A stretch of 64,000 bases of DNA from Faecalibacterium duncaniae (GTDB lineage Bacteria; Bacillota; Clostridia; Oscillospirales; Ruminococcaceae). Positions 31,863 to 40,862 of this stretch are shown piece by piece; the first letter of the stretch is position 1, and every line of letters begins with the position of its first letter. The notes beneath the pieces were generated by a model. That model was not told where the DNA came from. It made no database searches and worked only from the letters and a program-made list of their open reading frames with translations. Made by a program: the position numbers and the translations under genes. The stretch is from assembly GCF_010509575.1 (NCBI RefSeq), contig NZ_CP048437.1, positions 1,488,001-1,552,000 on the forward strand, given 5' to 3'.

Positions 31863-33815
31863 ATGAACGCAAAAAAACATACGCCGCTTTCCCTGCATGG
31901 GCTGCGGCTGCTCTTCCCGCCGCTGGCAACGCTGGGCATCCTGTTCCTGACGGAGTGGATCGCCCGCGGCAGCCTGACAGGGGAGACCTTTACCCAATAC
32001 ATTTTCCCCCATGCCGAAGCCTATCTGCTGGCGTGGGCCATGCTGTTTCTCAGCTGGCTGGCAGTGGACTGGCTGACCCGGTTTGCACCGTTGGCGACCC
32101 TGCTGGCGGCGGTGCTGGGCTGTGCCCCGGCGGCAGTCAATTTCTACACACTGCAGCTGCGCGGCGAGCCCTTCCTGCCCTGGGATCTGATGCAGGTGTC
32201 AGAGGCTGCGGGCGTGGCAGCTGCGGCCGGTATCCACATCCAGACCAGCATGGTGGTATCCATTGTTATTATCGTGCTGCTGGTCGCGGTGTCTTTCTTC
32301 CTTTATAGAGGGCGGCAGAAGCTGAACTGGAAGCCCCGGGTGGCAGGCTTTCTTGCCAGTGCGGCAGCTACCTGCGGCCTGCTCTTTGGCGTGTTCCTGC
32401 AGCCTGCCGTGACACAGGCCATTGGCATTGTGCCGGATGCCTGGATGCAGGATCGCTACTACCGCTATTATGGTGTCATCACCAGCTTTCTGACCAATCT
32501 GACCAATCTGGAGATCTCCAAGCCGGAGGGGTATTCAGAGGAGGCTGTCAACGAGATTTTGGATGATACCGAAGCTGCACAGAAATATTCCACTGCTCCG
32601 CTCTACCCGGGATCTTACGGTGCCACCACCTCTGCGGACGAGACCGCGAAAAAGCCCACCATCATCTATGTGATGGACGAGTCCTACTGGGATGTGTCGG
32701 AACTGGAGCAGTACGGTTTCCAGTTTGATACCGATGTCTCTGCCAACCTCCACGCCCTGCAGCAGACCAGTGCTTCTGGCCGGGCGTACAGCCCCAGTTT
32801 CGGCGGCGGAACCTGCGATGTGGAGTTTGAAGCGCTGACAGGCTATTCGGCTTCCTTTCTGCCCAACGGCAGCAAGCCCTACCAGCAGCATGTGACCAAG
32901 CCCATGTTCTCGCTGCCCAATTACCTCAAGCTGACGCAGGGATATCAGACGGCGGCAGTTCACTGCTTCTGGGCCAAGTATTGGAGCCGGGACACGGCAT
33001 ACCCCAACCTGGGCTTTGACACCTTCCTGAGCCTGGAACAGATGACCCATGTCAACAAGGTGCGCAGACACTACTGGACCAGCGGTCTGGTCACGGATGA
33101 CTCCATGGCAGACCAGATCATCCAGCAGTATGAGAAGATGAAGACATCCTCGGATGCACCGGTTTTTCTGCACGCGGTCACGATGCAGAACCATACCAAT
33201 TATAATAAAGACAACTACCCGGACGATGTGCGGGTGAAGGTGACAGAGCACCCGGCGGGCCTCAAGGCCAGCACCATCGGCGCACTGGAAGATTTTGCGA
33301 CCGGCATCCGGGATGCCGATGCCATGCTGGGCAAGCTGACCCAATACTTCTCGCAGGTGGACGAGCCGGTGATCCTGGTGTTCTGGGGCGACCATTACAA
33401 CCCCATTGATTCCAATTATGATGTCTTTACCAGCAGCGGCTATGCCAGCGATTCCAGTGCGGACCCGCGCCTGCACCAGACCACCCTGCTGATGTGGTCG
33501 AACTACACCGACAAGCCCGTGGATCTGGGCACCATTGCCGCTTACGATATCTCGCCGGTGATGATGAACCTCTACGGTCTGGAACAGCCGCTCTATTTCC
33601 AGCTGCTGAACCGCCAGCTGCAGGTGGCCGACCGCGCCAATACCCGGGGCACGGTGATGAATCTGGACGGCACCACCACCCAGACCCCGAGCTCCCTGCA
33701 GGAAAGCTGGAGCCAGAAGCACTGGCTGCTGCAATATGACCTGATGTTCGGCAAGGGCTATGCCCTCAGCCGGATGGGCATGGAAAGCCTGAACAGCACT
33801 CAGACGGGCGAATAA
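31863..33815 (+). CDS. LTA synthase-family phosphotransferase
   Basis: A 650-residue sulfatase-fold envelope enzyme. Five N-terminal helices (about 13-190) are followed by an extracellular domain. YVMDESYWD (about 275) provides the first metal Glu, [14 protein letters not shown] (about 318) the nucleophilic Thr, and VFWGDHYNP (about 509) the Asp-His metal pair; the order matches LtaS/YfnI. It likely transfers glycerol phosphate or phosphoethanolamine groups to polymers or lipids on the outer face. It diverges from the classical LtaS, so the product is uncertain. It has its own promoter and the ribosome site GAAAGGAAC. Confidence 0.87.
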   Translation: MNAKKHTPLSLHGLRLLFPPLATLGILFLTEWIARGSLTGETFTQYIFPHAEAYLLAWAMLFLSWLAVDWLTRFAPLATLLAAVLGCAPAAVNFYTLQLRGEPFLPWDLMQVSEAAGVAAAAGIHIQTSMVVSIVIIVLLVAVSFFLYRGRQKLNWKPRVAGFLASAAATCGLLFGVFLQPAVTQAIGIVPDAWMQDRYYRYYGVITSFLTNLTNLEISKPEGYSEEAVNEILDDTEAAQKYSTAPLYPGSYGATTSADETAKKPTIIYVMDESYWDVSELEQYGFQFDTDVSANLHALQQTSASGRAYSPSFGGGTCDVEFEALTGYSASFLPNGSKPYQQHVTKPMFSLPNYLKLTQGYQTAAVHCFWAKYWSRDTAYPNLGFDTFLSLEQMTHVNKVRRHYWTSGLVTDDSMADQIIQQYEKMKTSSDAPVFLHAVTMQNHTNYNKDNYPDDVRVKVTEHPAGLKASTIGALEDFATGIRDADAMLGKLTQYFSQVDEPVILVFWGDHYNPIDSNYDVFTSSGYASDSSADPRLHQTTLLMWSNYTDKPVDLGTIAAYDISPVMMNLYGLEQPLYFQLLNRQLQVADRANTRGTVMNLDGTTTQTPSSLQESWSQKHWLLQYDLMFGKGYALSRMGMESLNSTQTGE

Positions 33816-33858
33816 ACAAAAAATACGCGATTTTCTTGTAAAAAACAGAGAAAACCCC

Positions 33859-33887
33859 TTGCATCACACGCCTGTTTGTGCTATTAT
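33859..33887 (+). promoter_or_regulatory. Promoter of rpsB-tsf
   Basis: TTGCAT (33859-33864), 17-bp spacer, TATTAT (33882-33887). It is followed by a 124-nt leader. Confidence 0.8.
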
Positions 33888-33893
33888 TATTTG

Positions 33894-34017
33894 GCATTAC
33901 ACACGCATCACTATGCCCTTTTGTGCTCTTTCGGGAGTGGAGGGCAGTCCAAAGCCATCCGATATGGCCGCGGATCACGGTGTGCGGAGGCAAAACAATA
34001 TTGGAGGTATTTTTACT
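33894..34017 (+). promoter_or_regulatory. rpsB leader, possible S2 autoregulatory RNA
   Basis: A GC-rich untranslated leader with paired segments (ATCCGAT...GCGGATCA and GTGTGCGGAGGC near the ribosome site). S2 leaders in many bacteria bind S2 to repress rpsB-tsf; here the function is inferred from location and length only. Confidence 0.4.
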
Positions 34018-34737
34018 ATGGCAGTCGTTTCTATGAAGCAGCTTCTCGAGGCAGGTGTGCACTTCGGTCACCAGACCCGCCGCTGGAACCCCAAGATGAA
34101 GAAGTATATCTTCACCGAGCGCAACGGCATCTATATCATCGATCTGCAGAAGACCGTGAAGAAGCTGGACGAGGCTTACAACTACGTGAAGGAAGTTGCA
34201 GCTGAGGGCGGCGACATCCTGTTCGTCGGCACCAAGAAGCAGGCTCAGGAGTCCATCCGTGACGAGGCTCTGCGCTGCGGCATGCACTATGTCAACGCTC
34301 GCTGGCTGGGCGGTATGCTGACCAACTTCCGCACCATCCGTAAGCGCATCGACCGTATGGATCAGCTGGCTAAGATGAAGGAGAACGGCACCTTCGAGCT
34401 GCTGCCCAAGAAGGAAGTTGCTAAGCTCGAGCTGGAGATGGAGAAGCTGGACAAGTACCTGGGCGGTGTCAAGAACATGAAGACCCTGCCGAAGGCTATG
34501 TTCATTGTTGATCCTCACAAGGAGCGCATCGCTGTTGCTGAGGCTCGTAAGCTGAACATCCCCATCGTGGCTATCGTTGATACCAACTGCAACCCCGACG
34601 AGATCGATTACGTCATCCCCGGCAACGACGACGCTATCCGCGCTGTCAAGCTGATCGCTGGCGCTATGGCTGACGCTGTTCTGGAAGGCAAGCAGGGCAA
34701 CCAGGAGGCTCCCGCTGAGGAAGCTGCCAACGCCTGA
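34018..34737 (+). CDS. rpsB: 30S ribosomal protein S2
   Basis: Ribosomal protein uS2, 239 residues. [25 protein letters not shown] (about 4-28), [14 protein letters not shown] and [25 protein letters not shown] match the family signatures. The start is ATG 34018 behind TTGGAGG; the upstream in-frame extension lies in the leader. It is followed by tsf 54 bp downstream, the universal rpsB-tsf operon. The codon bias is strong, as expected for a highly expressed gene. Confidence 0.97.
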   Translation: MAVVSMKQLLEAGVHFGHQTRRWNPKMKKYIFTERNGIYIIDLQKTVKKLDEAYNYVKEVAAEGGDILFVGTKKQAQESIRDEALRCGMHYVNARWLGGMLTNFRTIRKRIDRMDQLAKMKENGTFELLPKKEVAKLELEMEKLDKYLGGVKNMKTLPKAMFIVDPHKERIAVAEARKLNIPIVAIVDTNCNPDEIDYVIPGNDDAIRAVKLIAGAMADAVLEGKQGNQEAPAEEAANA

Positions 34738-34791
34738 TTTTTGGCTGTACAGAACAAACCCGTGAAATAACGTGTAAGGGAGACTACAAAA

Positions 34792-35715
34792 ATGGCTATT
34801 TCTGCAAAGGACGTTATGGAACTGCGCAAGCAGACCGACTGCGGCATGATGGAGTGCAAGAAGGCTCTGACTGAGGCTGACGGCAACTTCGAGAAGGCTA
34901 TTGAGATCCTGCGCGAGCGTGGTCTGGCTACTGCTGCCAAGAAGGCAAGCCGCGTTGCTGCCGAGGGTATGGTCTACGCTGACTACTGCCCCAAGTGCAA
35001 GGTCGGTGTTGTCATCGAAGTCAACGCTGAGACTGACTTTGTTGCCAAGAACGACAAGTTCGTTGATTTCGTCAAGGAAGCAACCAAGGTCGTCATGCTG
35101 CAGAATCCTGCTGATGTTGAGGCTCTGATGGCTTGCAAGACCGAGGCTGGTGAGACCGTTGACGAGGCTCTGAAGAACCTGATCCTGGTCATCAAGGAGA
35201 ACATTAAGATTCGTCGTTTTGTCCGTTACGAGGGCGTTTGCTCTGCTTACGTCCACGGCGGCGGCACTCACGGCATCCTGGTCAACTTCGAGACCACCAA
35301 CGACATCGACAGCAAGGACGAGTTCACTGCTTACGGCAAGGACATCGCCATGCAGGTCGCAGCTGCTAACCCCAGCTACGTCGATGAGGCTTCTGTCCCC
35401 GCTGAGGTCGTTGCCAAGGAGAAGGAGATCATGCTGGCTCAGATGGCTGGCGATCCCAAGAACGCCAACAAGCCTGATGCTGTGAAGCAGAAGATGATCG
35501 AGGGCAAGATCAAGAAGTTCTTCAAGGAGAACTGCCTGGTCGATCAGGAGTTCGTCAAGGACGGCGATCTGTCTGTTGCTCAGTACACCGCTAAGGTCGC
35601 TAAGGATCTGGGCGGCGAGATCAAGATCGTCAAGTTCACCCGTTTCGTGAAGGGCGAGGGCCTGGAGAAGCGTGCTGATGACTTCGCTGCTGAAGTTGCA
35701 AGCATGGTGAAGTAA
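34792..35715 (+). CDS. tsf: Translation elongation factor Ts
   Basis: Guanine-nucleotide exchange factor for EF-Tu, 307 residues. The N-terminal UBA-like domain has [19 protein letters not shown] (signature 1) and signature 2 is [13 protein letters not shown] at about 80-92. Compared with usual EF-Ts there is an ADYCPKCK segment where most sequences have a glycine-rich turn, a lineage-specific detail. It shares the rpsB promoter and a terminator follows at 35739. Confidence 0.97.
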   Translation: MAISAKDVMELRKQTDCGMMECKKALTEADGNFEKAIEILRERGLATAAKKASRVAAEGMVYADYCPKCKVGVVIEVNAETDFVAKNDKFVDFVKEATKVVMLQNPADVEALMACKTEAGETVDEALKNLILVIKENIKIRRFVRYEGVCSAYVHGGGTHGILVNFETTNDIDSKDEFTAYGKDIAMQVAAANPSYVDEASVPAEVVAKEKEIMLAQMAGDPKNANKPDAVKQKMIEGKIKKFFKENCLVDQEFVKDGDLSVAQYTAKVAKDLGGEIKIVKFTRFVKGEGLEKRADDFAAEVASMVK

Positions 35716-35738
35716 TTCAGTCTGACTGAATGAATTTA

Positions 35739-35778
35739 AGAGCTGTGGTACCTGTAACAGGGTGTCACAGCTCTTTTT
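35739..35778 (+). terminator. Terminator of rpsB-tsf
   Basis: AGAGCTGTG (35739-35747) pairs with CACAGCTCT (35766-35774), then TTTT. Confidence 0.85.
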
Positions 35779-35906
35779 GTTTGTGTTTGAACGGGAAGTG
35801 TGTTATCATAGGAACAATTACAATGAAGAAAAAGCTGGAAGTGAAGAATCTCAACCAGCCGCTGTACCGGAAAGAAGGAAGGCGGCATCTGACAGGAGAT
35901 GTTACG

Positions 35907-36599
35907 ATGAAAACACAGAAACTGGAGATCAGCGGTATTCCTGCTTTGCTGTACGGGAAAGAAAGCCGAAAAGTATATCTCTATGTCCATGGCAAAATGG
36001 GTTGCAAAGAAGAAGCTCTGCCGTTTGCAGAGCTTGCCTGCCCAGCAGGGTATCAGGTTCTTGCTGTTGATTTGCCCGAACATGGAGAGCGCAAGGGCAG
36101 CTCCGAGAAGCTGCTGCCGTGGGTGGCGGTTCCAGAGTTGGAAGCGGTCTATTCCTATGCTGCAGAGCGTTGGAAGAATGTTTCGCTGCGGGCTACAAGT
36201 ATTGGAGCCTGGTTTTCCATGTTGGCCTTACAGGCAAAGCCTTTACGGAGTACTCTTTTGCTCTCACCAGTGGTAGATATGGAAGATCTTATCACCAATA
36301 TGATGCAGTGGGCAAATGTGAGTGAGGCCCAGTTGAAAGAAGCAGGGGAGATTTCCACGGATTTCGATGAGACGTTGTCGTGGCAGTATCTCTGCTGGGT
36401 GAGGGAGCATTCCTACCGCTGGAAAGTGCCCACGCAAGTGCTCTATGGCGCAAAAGATAACCTGACTTCCAGGGCAGTGCTTGAGCAGTTCAAACAACGG
36501 ACAGGTGCACATCTGACCATCATGGTAGAAGGAGAGCACTGGTTCCATACCGAGCTGCAATTGGCTGTTCTGCAGGAATGGGAGCGAGCACATATCTGA
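35907..36599 (+). CDS. Alpha/beta hydrolase
   Basis: A 230-residue serine hydrolase-like protein. The oxyanion region is YVHGKMGCKEEA (about 27-38). The nucleophile elbow is ATSIGAWFS (Ser about 96), the Asp is in LYGAKDNLTS (about 175) and the His in VEGEHWFHTE (about 211). The preferred start is ATG 35907 with CAGGAGATG upstream. An earlier ATG at 35824 is in frame and would add 28 residues that look like a partial duplicate of the mature N terminus. It is followed 19 bp later by a GNAT gene. The substrate is unknown. Confidence 0.8.
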   Translation: MKTQKLEISGIPALLYGKESRKVYLYVHGKMGCKEEALPFAELACPAGYQVLAVDLPEHGERKGSSEKLLPWVAVPELEAVYSYAAERWKNVSLRATSIGAWFSMLALQAKPLRSTLLLSPVVDMEDLITNMMQWANVSEAQLKEAGEISTDFDETLSWQYLCWVREHSYRWKVPTQVLYGAKDNLTSRAVLEQFKQRTGAHLTIMVEGEHWFHTELQLAVLQEWERAHI

Positions 36600-36618
36600 A
36601 AGAAGAGGAGAGAGAAAC

Positions 36619-37164
36619 ATGAAGATCGAACCCAGAACGTTCACACTGCCCAACGGGGAAGTGCTGACGGTGCGCAGCTTATGCGCCGATGATGCGGAGG
36701 CATTGAGTGCATTCCGCAATGCAATCTACAGCGAAACACATTTTATGGCCCGATACCCGGAGGAAGGAGCGAGTCTGGAAGCGATGCGGAACTGGCTCGC
36801 AGGCTTCGTGGAAAGCCCTGTGAACTTTGAGGTGGGCGCTTTTGCCGGAGAAAAGCTGGTGGGGGAGTTTGGTGTTGCACAGGTGCGGCCGCATATCAAA
36901 TACCGCCATCGTGCCGTAGTAGGCATCTCCGTACGGAAAGATCACTGGGGCTGCGGTCTGGGCAGCTATCTGATGCAGTTGGCCATTGACCAGACCCGTA
37001 CCAACGGCTTCGAACAGCTGGAGCTGGGGGTGTACAGCGATAACGCCCGTGCCATCCATCTCTATGAGAAGGTTGGGTTTGAGCGCTATGGCATCCAGCC
37101 CCGGGCTTTTAAGCTGAAGGACGGCACCTACCGGGATGAGATCATCATGGCGAAGATGCTGTGA
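36619..37164 (+). CDS. GNAT-family N-acetyltransferase
   Basis: A 181-residue acetyl-CoA-dependent transferase. VVGISVRKDHWGCGLGSYLM (about 96-115) is motif A with the pyrophosphate-binding Q/R-x-x-G-x-G/A variant, and LELGVYSDNARAIHLYEKVGF (about 134-154) is motif B. The C terminus is PRAFKLKDGTYRDEIIMAKML. It is co-directional with the hydrolase upstream, with AGAGGAGAGAG before the ATG. The acceptor is unknown; similarity is closest to the RimI/YesJ-like group. Confidence 0.88.
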   Translation: MKIEPRTFTLPNGEVLTVRSLCADDAEALSAFRNAIYSETHFMARYPEEGASLEAMRNWLAGFVESPVNFEVGAFAGEKLVGEFGVAQVRPHIKYRHRAVVGISVRKDHWGCGLGSYLMQLAIDQTRTNGFEQLELGVYSDNARAIHLYEKVGFERYGIQPRAFKLKDGTYRDEIIMAKML

Positions 37165-37181
37165 CCTGAAAAAGACAAAAT

Positions 37182-37227
37182 AAAATCTCCCACTGACGGG
37201 GTTCGATGTCGTCAGTGGGAGATTTTT
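37182..37227. terminator. Bidirectional terminator between GNAT gene and cstA
   Basis: A 17-bp stem (AAAATCTCCCACTGACG at 37182-37198 with CGTCAGTGGGAGATTTT at 37210-37226) has T tracts on both strands. Confidence 0.92.
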
Positions 37228-37255
37228 ATCGTTTTACGGTCAAACCGTGAAAACC

Positions 37256-38983
37256 TCAGATTTTGGCCTCGCTGTTGTGCTCAGCCTTTTTGTAAGCAGA
37301 GAAGGAGTGGAACACAATGTTCAGACCCAGAACGATCAGCAGGACAGCCAGGATCAGCTGCAGGCCATTGGCAATGAACACGGCACCCCAGGTGGTCTCG
37401 CCCGCAGGAATGCTGACAGAAGCGGCAGTGCTGATGGCCTTGACCATGGCGATCAGGCGCTGCACCAGAGCGGTGAAGGTGACGCACAGCATGATGATCA
37501 GCGGGGGGAACAGCATCTTGTTGCTGCGGCCGGTGACCTTCAGGAAAACGCACAGGGTAGCCAGAACCAGAGCGCTCAGCAGCTGGTTGGCGGAACCGAA
37601 CAGAGGCCAGATGTTTGCGTAGCCGATCTTGGTCAGCAGGAAGCCGAAGGCCAGAGTGAGGAAGGTGGAGAAGTAGACGTTGCAGAACAGCTTGCGCCAG
37701 CCCTCAGCGTGCTCCATGTCGTCCACACTGAACAGCTCCTGGAAGCTCATGCGGCCGATACGGGCCACAGCATCCAGACTGGTCAGGGCCAGAGCGGAAA
37801 CACACATCGTCATAAAGACCGTTGCTGCATAAGCAGGAACGCCGAACATCTCAAAGAAACCGGCAACACCACGGCTGAAGATCTGGAACGGGGTACCTGC
37901 AGCGGGGGTGCCGTCTGCAGCAGCGGCAGCACCGGCAACGCACAGGGCCAGAACAGCCAGCAGGCTCTCCAGGATCATTGCGCCATAGCCGACCTTCAGC
38001 ATATCCTTCTCGTTCTCAACGGTCTTGGAGGAAGTACCGGAGGAGACCAGGCTGTGGAAGCCGGAAACAGCACCACAGGCAACGGTGACGAACAGGATGG
38101 GGAACATGGTGCCCAGCTTCTCGTTGGTGAAGCCGGTGTAAACGGGCAGATTCATGGTAGGGTGTGCAACGACCAGACCAACCACAGCGCCTGCGATCAT
38201 GGCAACAAACATGAAGGTGGTCATGTGGTCCCGGGGCTGCTTCAGCAGCCACATGGGAAGCACGGCGGCAAAGAAGATATAAACGAAGGTGATATAGCTC
38301 CATGCGGCCTTGCCCAGGATGATGGGCAGATTTGCGCCAATGACAAAGGACAGCACGATGAAAACGATGCTGATGACGCTCTCCTTCCAACCGGAGAAGT
38401 TGAACTTCTTCTGGATCAGGCCAAAGACCACAGCGAAGACCATGAACATGATGGAGACCATGCCGGCAGCGCCGTTGGTCTGAGCAGCGTCCACCAGAGC
38501 GCCGTCCGCGCCATAGGCATTGAAGGTGCCAGCGACCATGTCAGCAAACGCTGCAATAACGATGCCGCAGAACAGCCAGCAGAACAGCAGGAACAGCTTG
38601 CGGCCCGTCTTGCCGATATACTTTTCGATCAGCATACCCATGGACTTGCCGTCATTCTTTACAGAAGCATACAGAGCGCCGAAGTCGGTAACAGCACCAA
38701 AGAAGATGCCGCCCAGCAGGACCCACAGCAGAACAGGCAGCCAGCCAAAGGCAGCAGCCTGAATGGCACCGGTAACAGGGCCGGCACCTGCAATGGAGCT
38801 GAACTGATGTGCAAAAACGGTCCAGCCGTTGGTGGGAACGTAATCCCGGCCGTCCTCATGGACGACCGCAGGGGTCTTGGCGGTAGGGTCGATGCCCCAC
38901 TTGTTTGCCAGCCAGCGTCCGTAGAGAGTGTAAGCACCAAACAGACACACGGCTGCGATCAAAACGATGACCAGCGTGTTCAT
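37256..38983 (-). CDS. cstA: Carbon starvation protein CstA (peptide/pyruvate transporter)
   Basis: A 575-residue polytopic membrane protein, shorter than enterobacterial CstA (about 700) and like the clostridial form. The N-terminal signature FAHQFSSIAGAGPVTGAIQA (about 57-76) is diagnostic, with FHSLVSSGTSSK near 300 and FGSANQLLSAL near 485. Start ATG 38983 follows AAAGAGGT. Family members import peptides or pyruvate. The 5' leader contains a long hairpin (39015-39045 on the plus strand) close to the ribosome site, which could affect expression. Confidence 0.94.
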   Translation of the reverse strand: MNTLVIVLIAAVCLFGAYTLYGRWLANKWGIDPTAKTPAVVHEDGRDYVPTNGWTVFAHQFSSIAGAGPVTGAIQAAAFGWLPVLLWVLLGGIFFGAVTDFGALYASVKNDGKSMGMLIEKYIGKTGRKLFLLFCWLFCGIVIAAFADMVAGTFNAYGADGALVDAAQTNGAAGMVSIMFMVFAVVFGLIQKKFNFSGWKESVISIVFIVLSFVIGANLPIILGKAAWSYITFVYIFFAAVLPMWLLKQPRDHMTTFMFVAMIAGAVVGLVVAHPTMNLPVYTGFTNEKLGTMFPILFVTVACGAVSGFHSLVSSGTSSKTVENEKDMLKVGYGAMILESLLAVLALCVAGAAAAADGTPAAGTPFQIFSRGVAGFFEMFGVPAYAATVFMTMCVSALALTSLDAVARIGRMSFQELFSVDDMEHAEGWRKLFCNVYFSTFLTLAFGFLLTKIGYANIWPLFGSANQLLSALVLATLCVFLKVTGRSNKMLFPPLIIMLCVTFTALVQRLIAMVKAISTAASVSIPAGETTWGAVFIANGLQLILAVLLIVLGLNIVFHSFSAYKKAEHNSEAKI

Positions 38984-39059
38984 TTCTTTTACCTCTTTCC
39001 TTTGCTTTTCATGCGGCAAAGAGGTCACGCTGTGGCTCCTTTGCCTGAAAATTGTGTAT

Positions 39060-39088
39060 ACTTTATCCCCATTTTCATAATTTGTCAA
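39060..39088 (-). promoter_or_regulatory. Promoter of cstA
   Basis: Minus-strand TTGACA (39083-39088), 17-bp spacer, TAAAGT (39060-39065). Confidence 0.8.
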
Positions 39089-39222
39089 TATATTTCGGAG
39101 CAGTTCAGAGGATGTGCTAATTCGACAGAAAATCAGGCAAAAAATTTTAGGTGATTTTATTTCACTTGTGAAGAGAAGAAAACTGTTGACACGCTGAATT
39201 GAAAACGATTCACGCAAAAGAC

Positions 39223-39251
39223 TTGACTTTCACACTTTCGTGTGCTAAAGT
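39223..39251 (+). promoter_or_regulatory. Promoter of the YerC-type gene with internal dyad
   Basis: TTGACT (39223-39228), 17-bp spacer, TAAAGT (39246-39251). CACAC-TTTC-GTGTG (39231-39244) forms an inverted repeat between the two boxes and could be an operator, perhaps for the gene's own product. Confidence 0.78.
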
Positions 39252-39311
39252 GATAACGTAATATGATTCTTTCTGTCAGAAGTTCCGGCGTTTGCCGCAG
39301 AGGAGACCGCA

Positions 39312-39620
39312 ATGACTGAGAAAAATTCCAGAAAAAACGAGACCGTAGATGCATTGTTCGATGCCATCCTGAGCCTTGAGAGCCGGGAGGAGTGCTATGC
39401 TTTTTTTGAGGATCTGTGCACAGTAAAGGAGATCTCCGATATGGCACAACGGCTGGAAGCGGCAAAGCTGCTGCTTGGCGGCTGCACCTATGACCAGATC
39501 GTGAAAGAAGTAGAGATCAGCACGGCGACCATCAGCCGTATCAACCGCTGTATCCAATACGGAACCGGCGGTTACCAGAGCGTAATTGAAAAGATCTCTG
39601 CACAGGAGAAAAAGCAGTAA
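39312..39620 (+). CDS. YerC/YecD-family TrpR-related regulator
   Basis: A 102-residue helical DNA-binding protein. LFDAILSLESREECYAFFEDLCTV-KEISDMAQRLEAAKLL and YDQIVKEVEISTATISRINR (helix-turn-helix, about 64-83) match the YerC/YecD branch of the TrpR/trp repressor-like fold. The regulated genes and ligand are unknown; a dyad in its own promoter suggests autoregulation. The ATG is 9 bases after CAGAGGAGA. Confidence 0.85.
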   Translation: MTEKNSRKNETVDALFDAILSLESREECYAFFEDLCTVKEISDMAQRLEAAKLLLGGCTYDQIVKEVEISTATISRINRCIQYGTGGYQSVIEKISAQEKKQ

Positions 39621-39680
39621 CGGCTGCACGGCAGGGGACATAAGATGGGGTACACCTTATATAGAAAGGATGAGTCCCCT

Positions 39681-40004
39681 ATGGCAACGATCAATTGTCC
39701 CACTACGTTGGAATGTCCGGCCCTGCCCCGTGTTACCCTGAGTCAGGCTGTGATCGATTTGATGGAAAGTATCGCGCTGCAGGAAAGTGCTCTGAGCCAC
39801 ATCCTCTGCGCCGAGAGCCAGAAGATGAAAACCGCACTTGCCATGAACGAGATCGACCTGTGTAAGCTGCTGGAAGTGAACGATTCGGCCACCAACATGG
39901 TGCACGCCGTGGCAAATCTGGAGCTGGTGCTGAAGGAAAAGCTGGAGTTTATCTCCAATAACCTCTATTATCCCTCCGCTGATAACGGCGCTGCAGCCCA
40001 ATAA
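39681..40004 (+). CDS. Hypothetical helical protein, spore-coat-associated type
   Basis: A 107-residue protein without signal peptide. LSQAVIDLMESIALQESALSHI-LCAESQKMKTAL resembles an amphipathic helical motif (S-x-A-L-x-x-x-A-L-x-H-I-L-x-A-E) that is repeated in Firmicutes surface and exosporium-type proteins. The function cannot be named. ATG 39681 lies 12 bases after GAAAGGA. It ends just before a terminator at 40021. The coding frame is supported by its codon pattern and by proximity to the upstream gene. Confidence 0.6.
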   Translation: MATINCPTTLECPALPRVTLSQAVIDLMESIALQESALSHILCAESQKMKTALAMNEIDLCKLLEVNDSATNMVHAVANLELVLKEKLEFISNNLYYPSADNGAAAQ

Positions 40005-40020
40005 GCCTGCACGACCCCCT

Positions 40021-40057
40021 GCCTGTCCGCATTCTGGCGGGCAGGCATTTTGCGTTT
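40021..40057 (+). terminator. Terminator after hypothetical gene
   Basis: GCCTGTCCGC (40021-40030) pairs with GCGGGCAGGC (40037-40046), followed by ATTTTGCGTTTT. Confidence 0.75.
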
Positions 40058-40111
40058 TAAGGCCAGATTGTGACCGATTTGTATAAAAAGTGCAAAAACG
40101 ATTTGTTGGAA

Positions 40112-40140
40112 TTGCTGAAAGCGCAATTCTGTGCTATACT
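40112..40140 (+). promoter_or_regulatory. Promoter of the 40.2-kb HAD gene
   Basis: TTGCTG (40112-40117), 17-bp spacer, TATACT (40135-40140). Its position rules out the ATG at 40090 as the start of the gene. Confidence 0.75.
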
Positions 40141-40176
40141 ATACCGTGTATATGTGTGAAAGAGAGGGAAACGAAC

Positions 40177-40836
40177 TTGCAGCACTATGACGTGATCTTA
40201 TTTGACGTGGACGGAACCCTGATCGATTCCGCCCCCGGCATCCTGAATACACTGGAAGAAGTTTTTACCAAGATGGGCGTGGATGTCACCCATGTGAACC
40301 TGCGGCGCTATCTGGGGCCGCCGCTCCGCAAGAGCTTTGGAGAGCATTTTTCTGACCCTGCAAAAATCGAGGAGGCCACAGAGCTCTATCGGGAGAGTTA
40401 CCGCGAAAAGGGCAGCCATGAGGGTACGGCCTACCCCGGTGCGGCAGAGATGCTGCGCCGCCTGAAGGAGGCAGGATTTGTGCTCTGCACCGCAACCTCC
40501 AAGCCGACTGTGGTCGTGACCCCCATTCTGGAAGAACAGGGACTGGCCCCTTACTTTGATTTCATCGGCGGCGCGTCCATGGATGAGAGCCGGGATACCA
40601 AAACAGAAGTGGTGCGCTATGTCCTCACCCAGCCCTGTGTACAGGGCAAGCGGGTGCTGATGGTGGGCGACCGCAACGATGATATGCGCGGTGCTGCTGA
40701 TTGCGGGCTGGATGCCGCCGGTGCCCTGTATGGCTACGGCAGCAGGGAAGAACTGGAGCCCTTTGGCCCGGTGCTGCTGGCGGAAAGTTGTGAAGAACTG
40801 ACGGACAAGCTCCTGGCCTGCCGTGCAAACGGTTGA
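40177..40836 (+). CDS. HAD-superfamily hydrolase (Gph/PpaX-like)
   Basis: A 219-residue phosphatase of the phosphoglycolate phosphatase-like group. Motif I is LFDVDGTLIDS (Asp pair), motif II CTATSKPTV, Lys in DTKTEVVRY and motif IV VLMVGDRNDDMRGA. The start is TTG 40177 behind AGAGAGGG, because the promoter lies at 40112-40140 and no ATG follows it in frame near the motif. The substrate could be phosphoglycolate or pyrophosphate. It is followed 26 bp later by the SGNH gene. Confidence 0.87.
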   Translation: MQHYDVILFDVDGTLIDSAPGILNTLEEVFTKMGVDVTHVNLRRYLGPPLRKSFGEHFSDPAKIEEATELYRESYREKGSHEGTAYPGAAEMLRRLKEAGFVLCTATSKPTVVVTPILEEQGLAPYFDFIGGASMDESRDTKTEVVRYVLTQPCVQGKRVLMVGDRNDDMRGAADCGLDAAGALYGYGSREELEPFGPVLLAESCEELTDKLLACRANG

Positions 40837-40862
40837 ATGATAGGATAAGTGGTGAATATAAC

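Larger units (their letters stand above)
38984..39311. other. Divergent promoter region between cstA and the YerC-type gene
   Basis: This 328-bp gap holds the two divergent promoters listed separately and the cstA leader hairpin. No coding sequence is supported. Confidence 0.7.

Noticed and set aside
37247..39154. A 635-codon open frame on the plus strand opposite cstA
   Set aside because: It is a codon-bias shadow of cstA: low-complexity Gln/His/Asp composition, no ribosome site, no domain, and it spans the promoter region.
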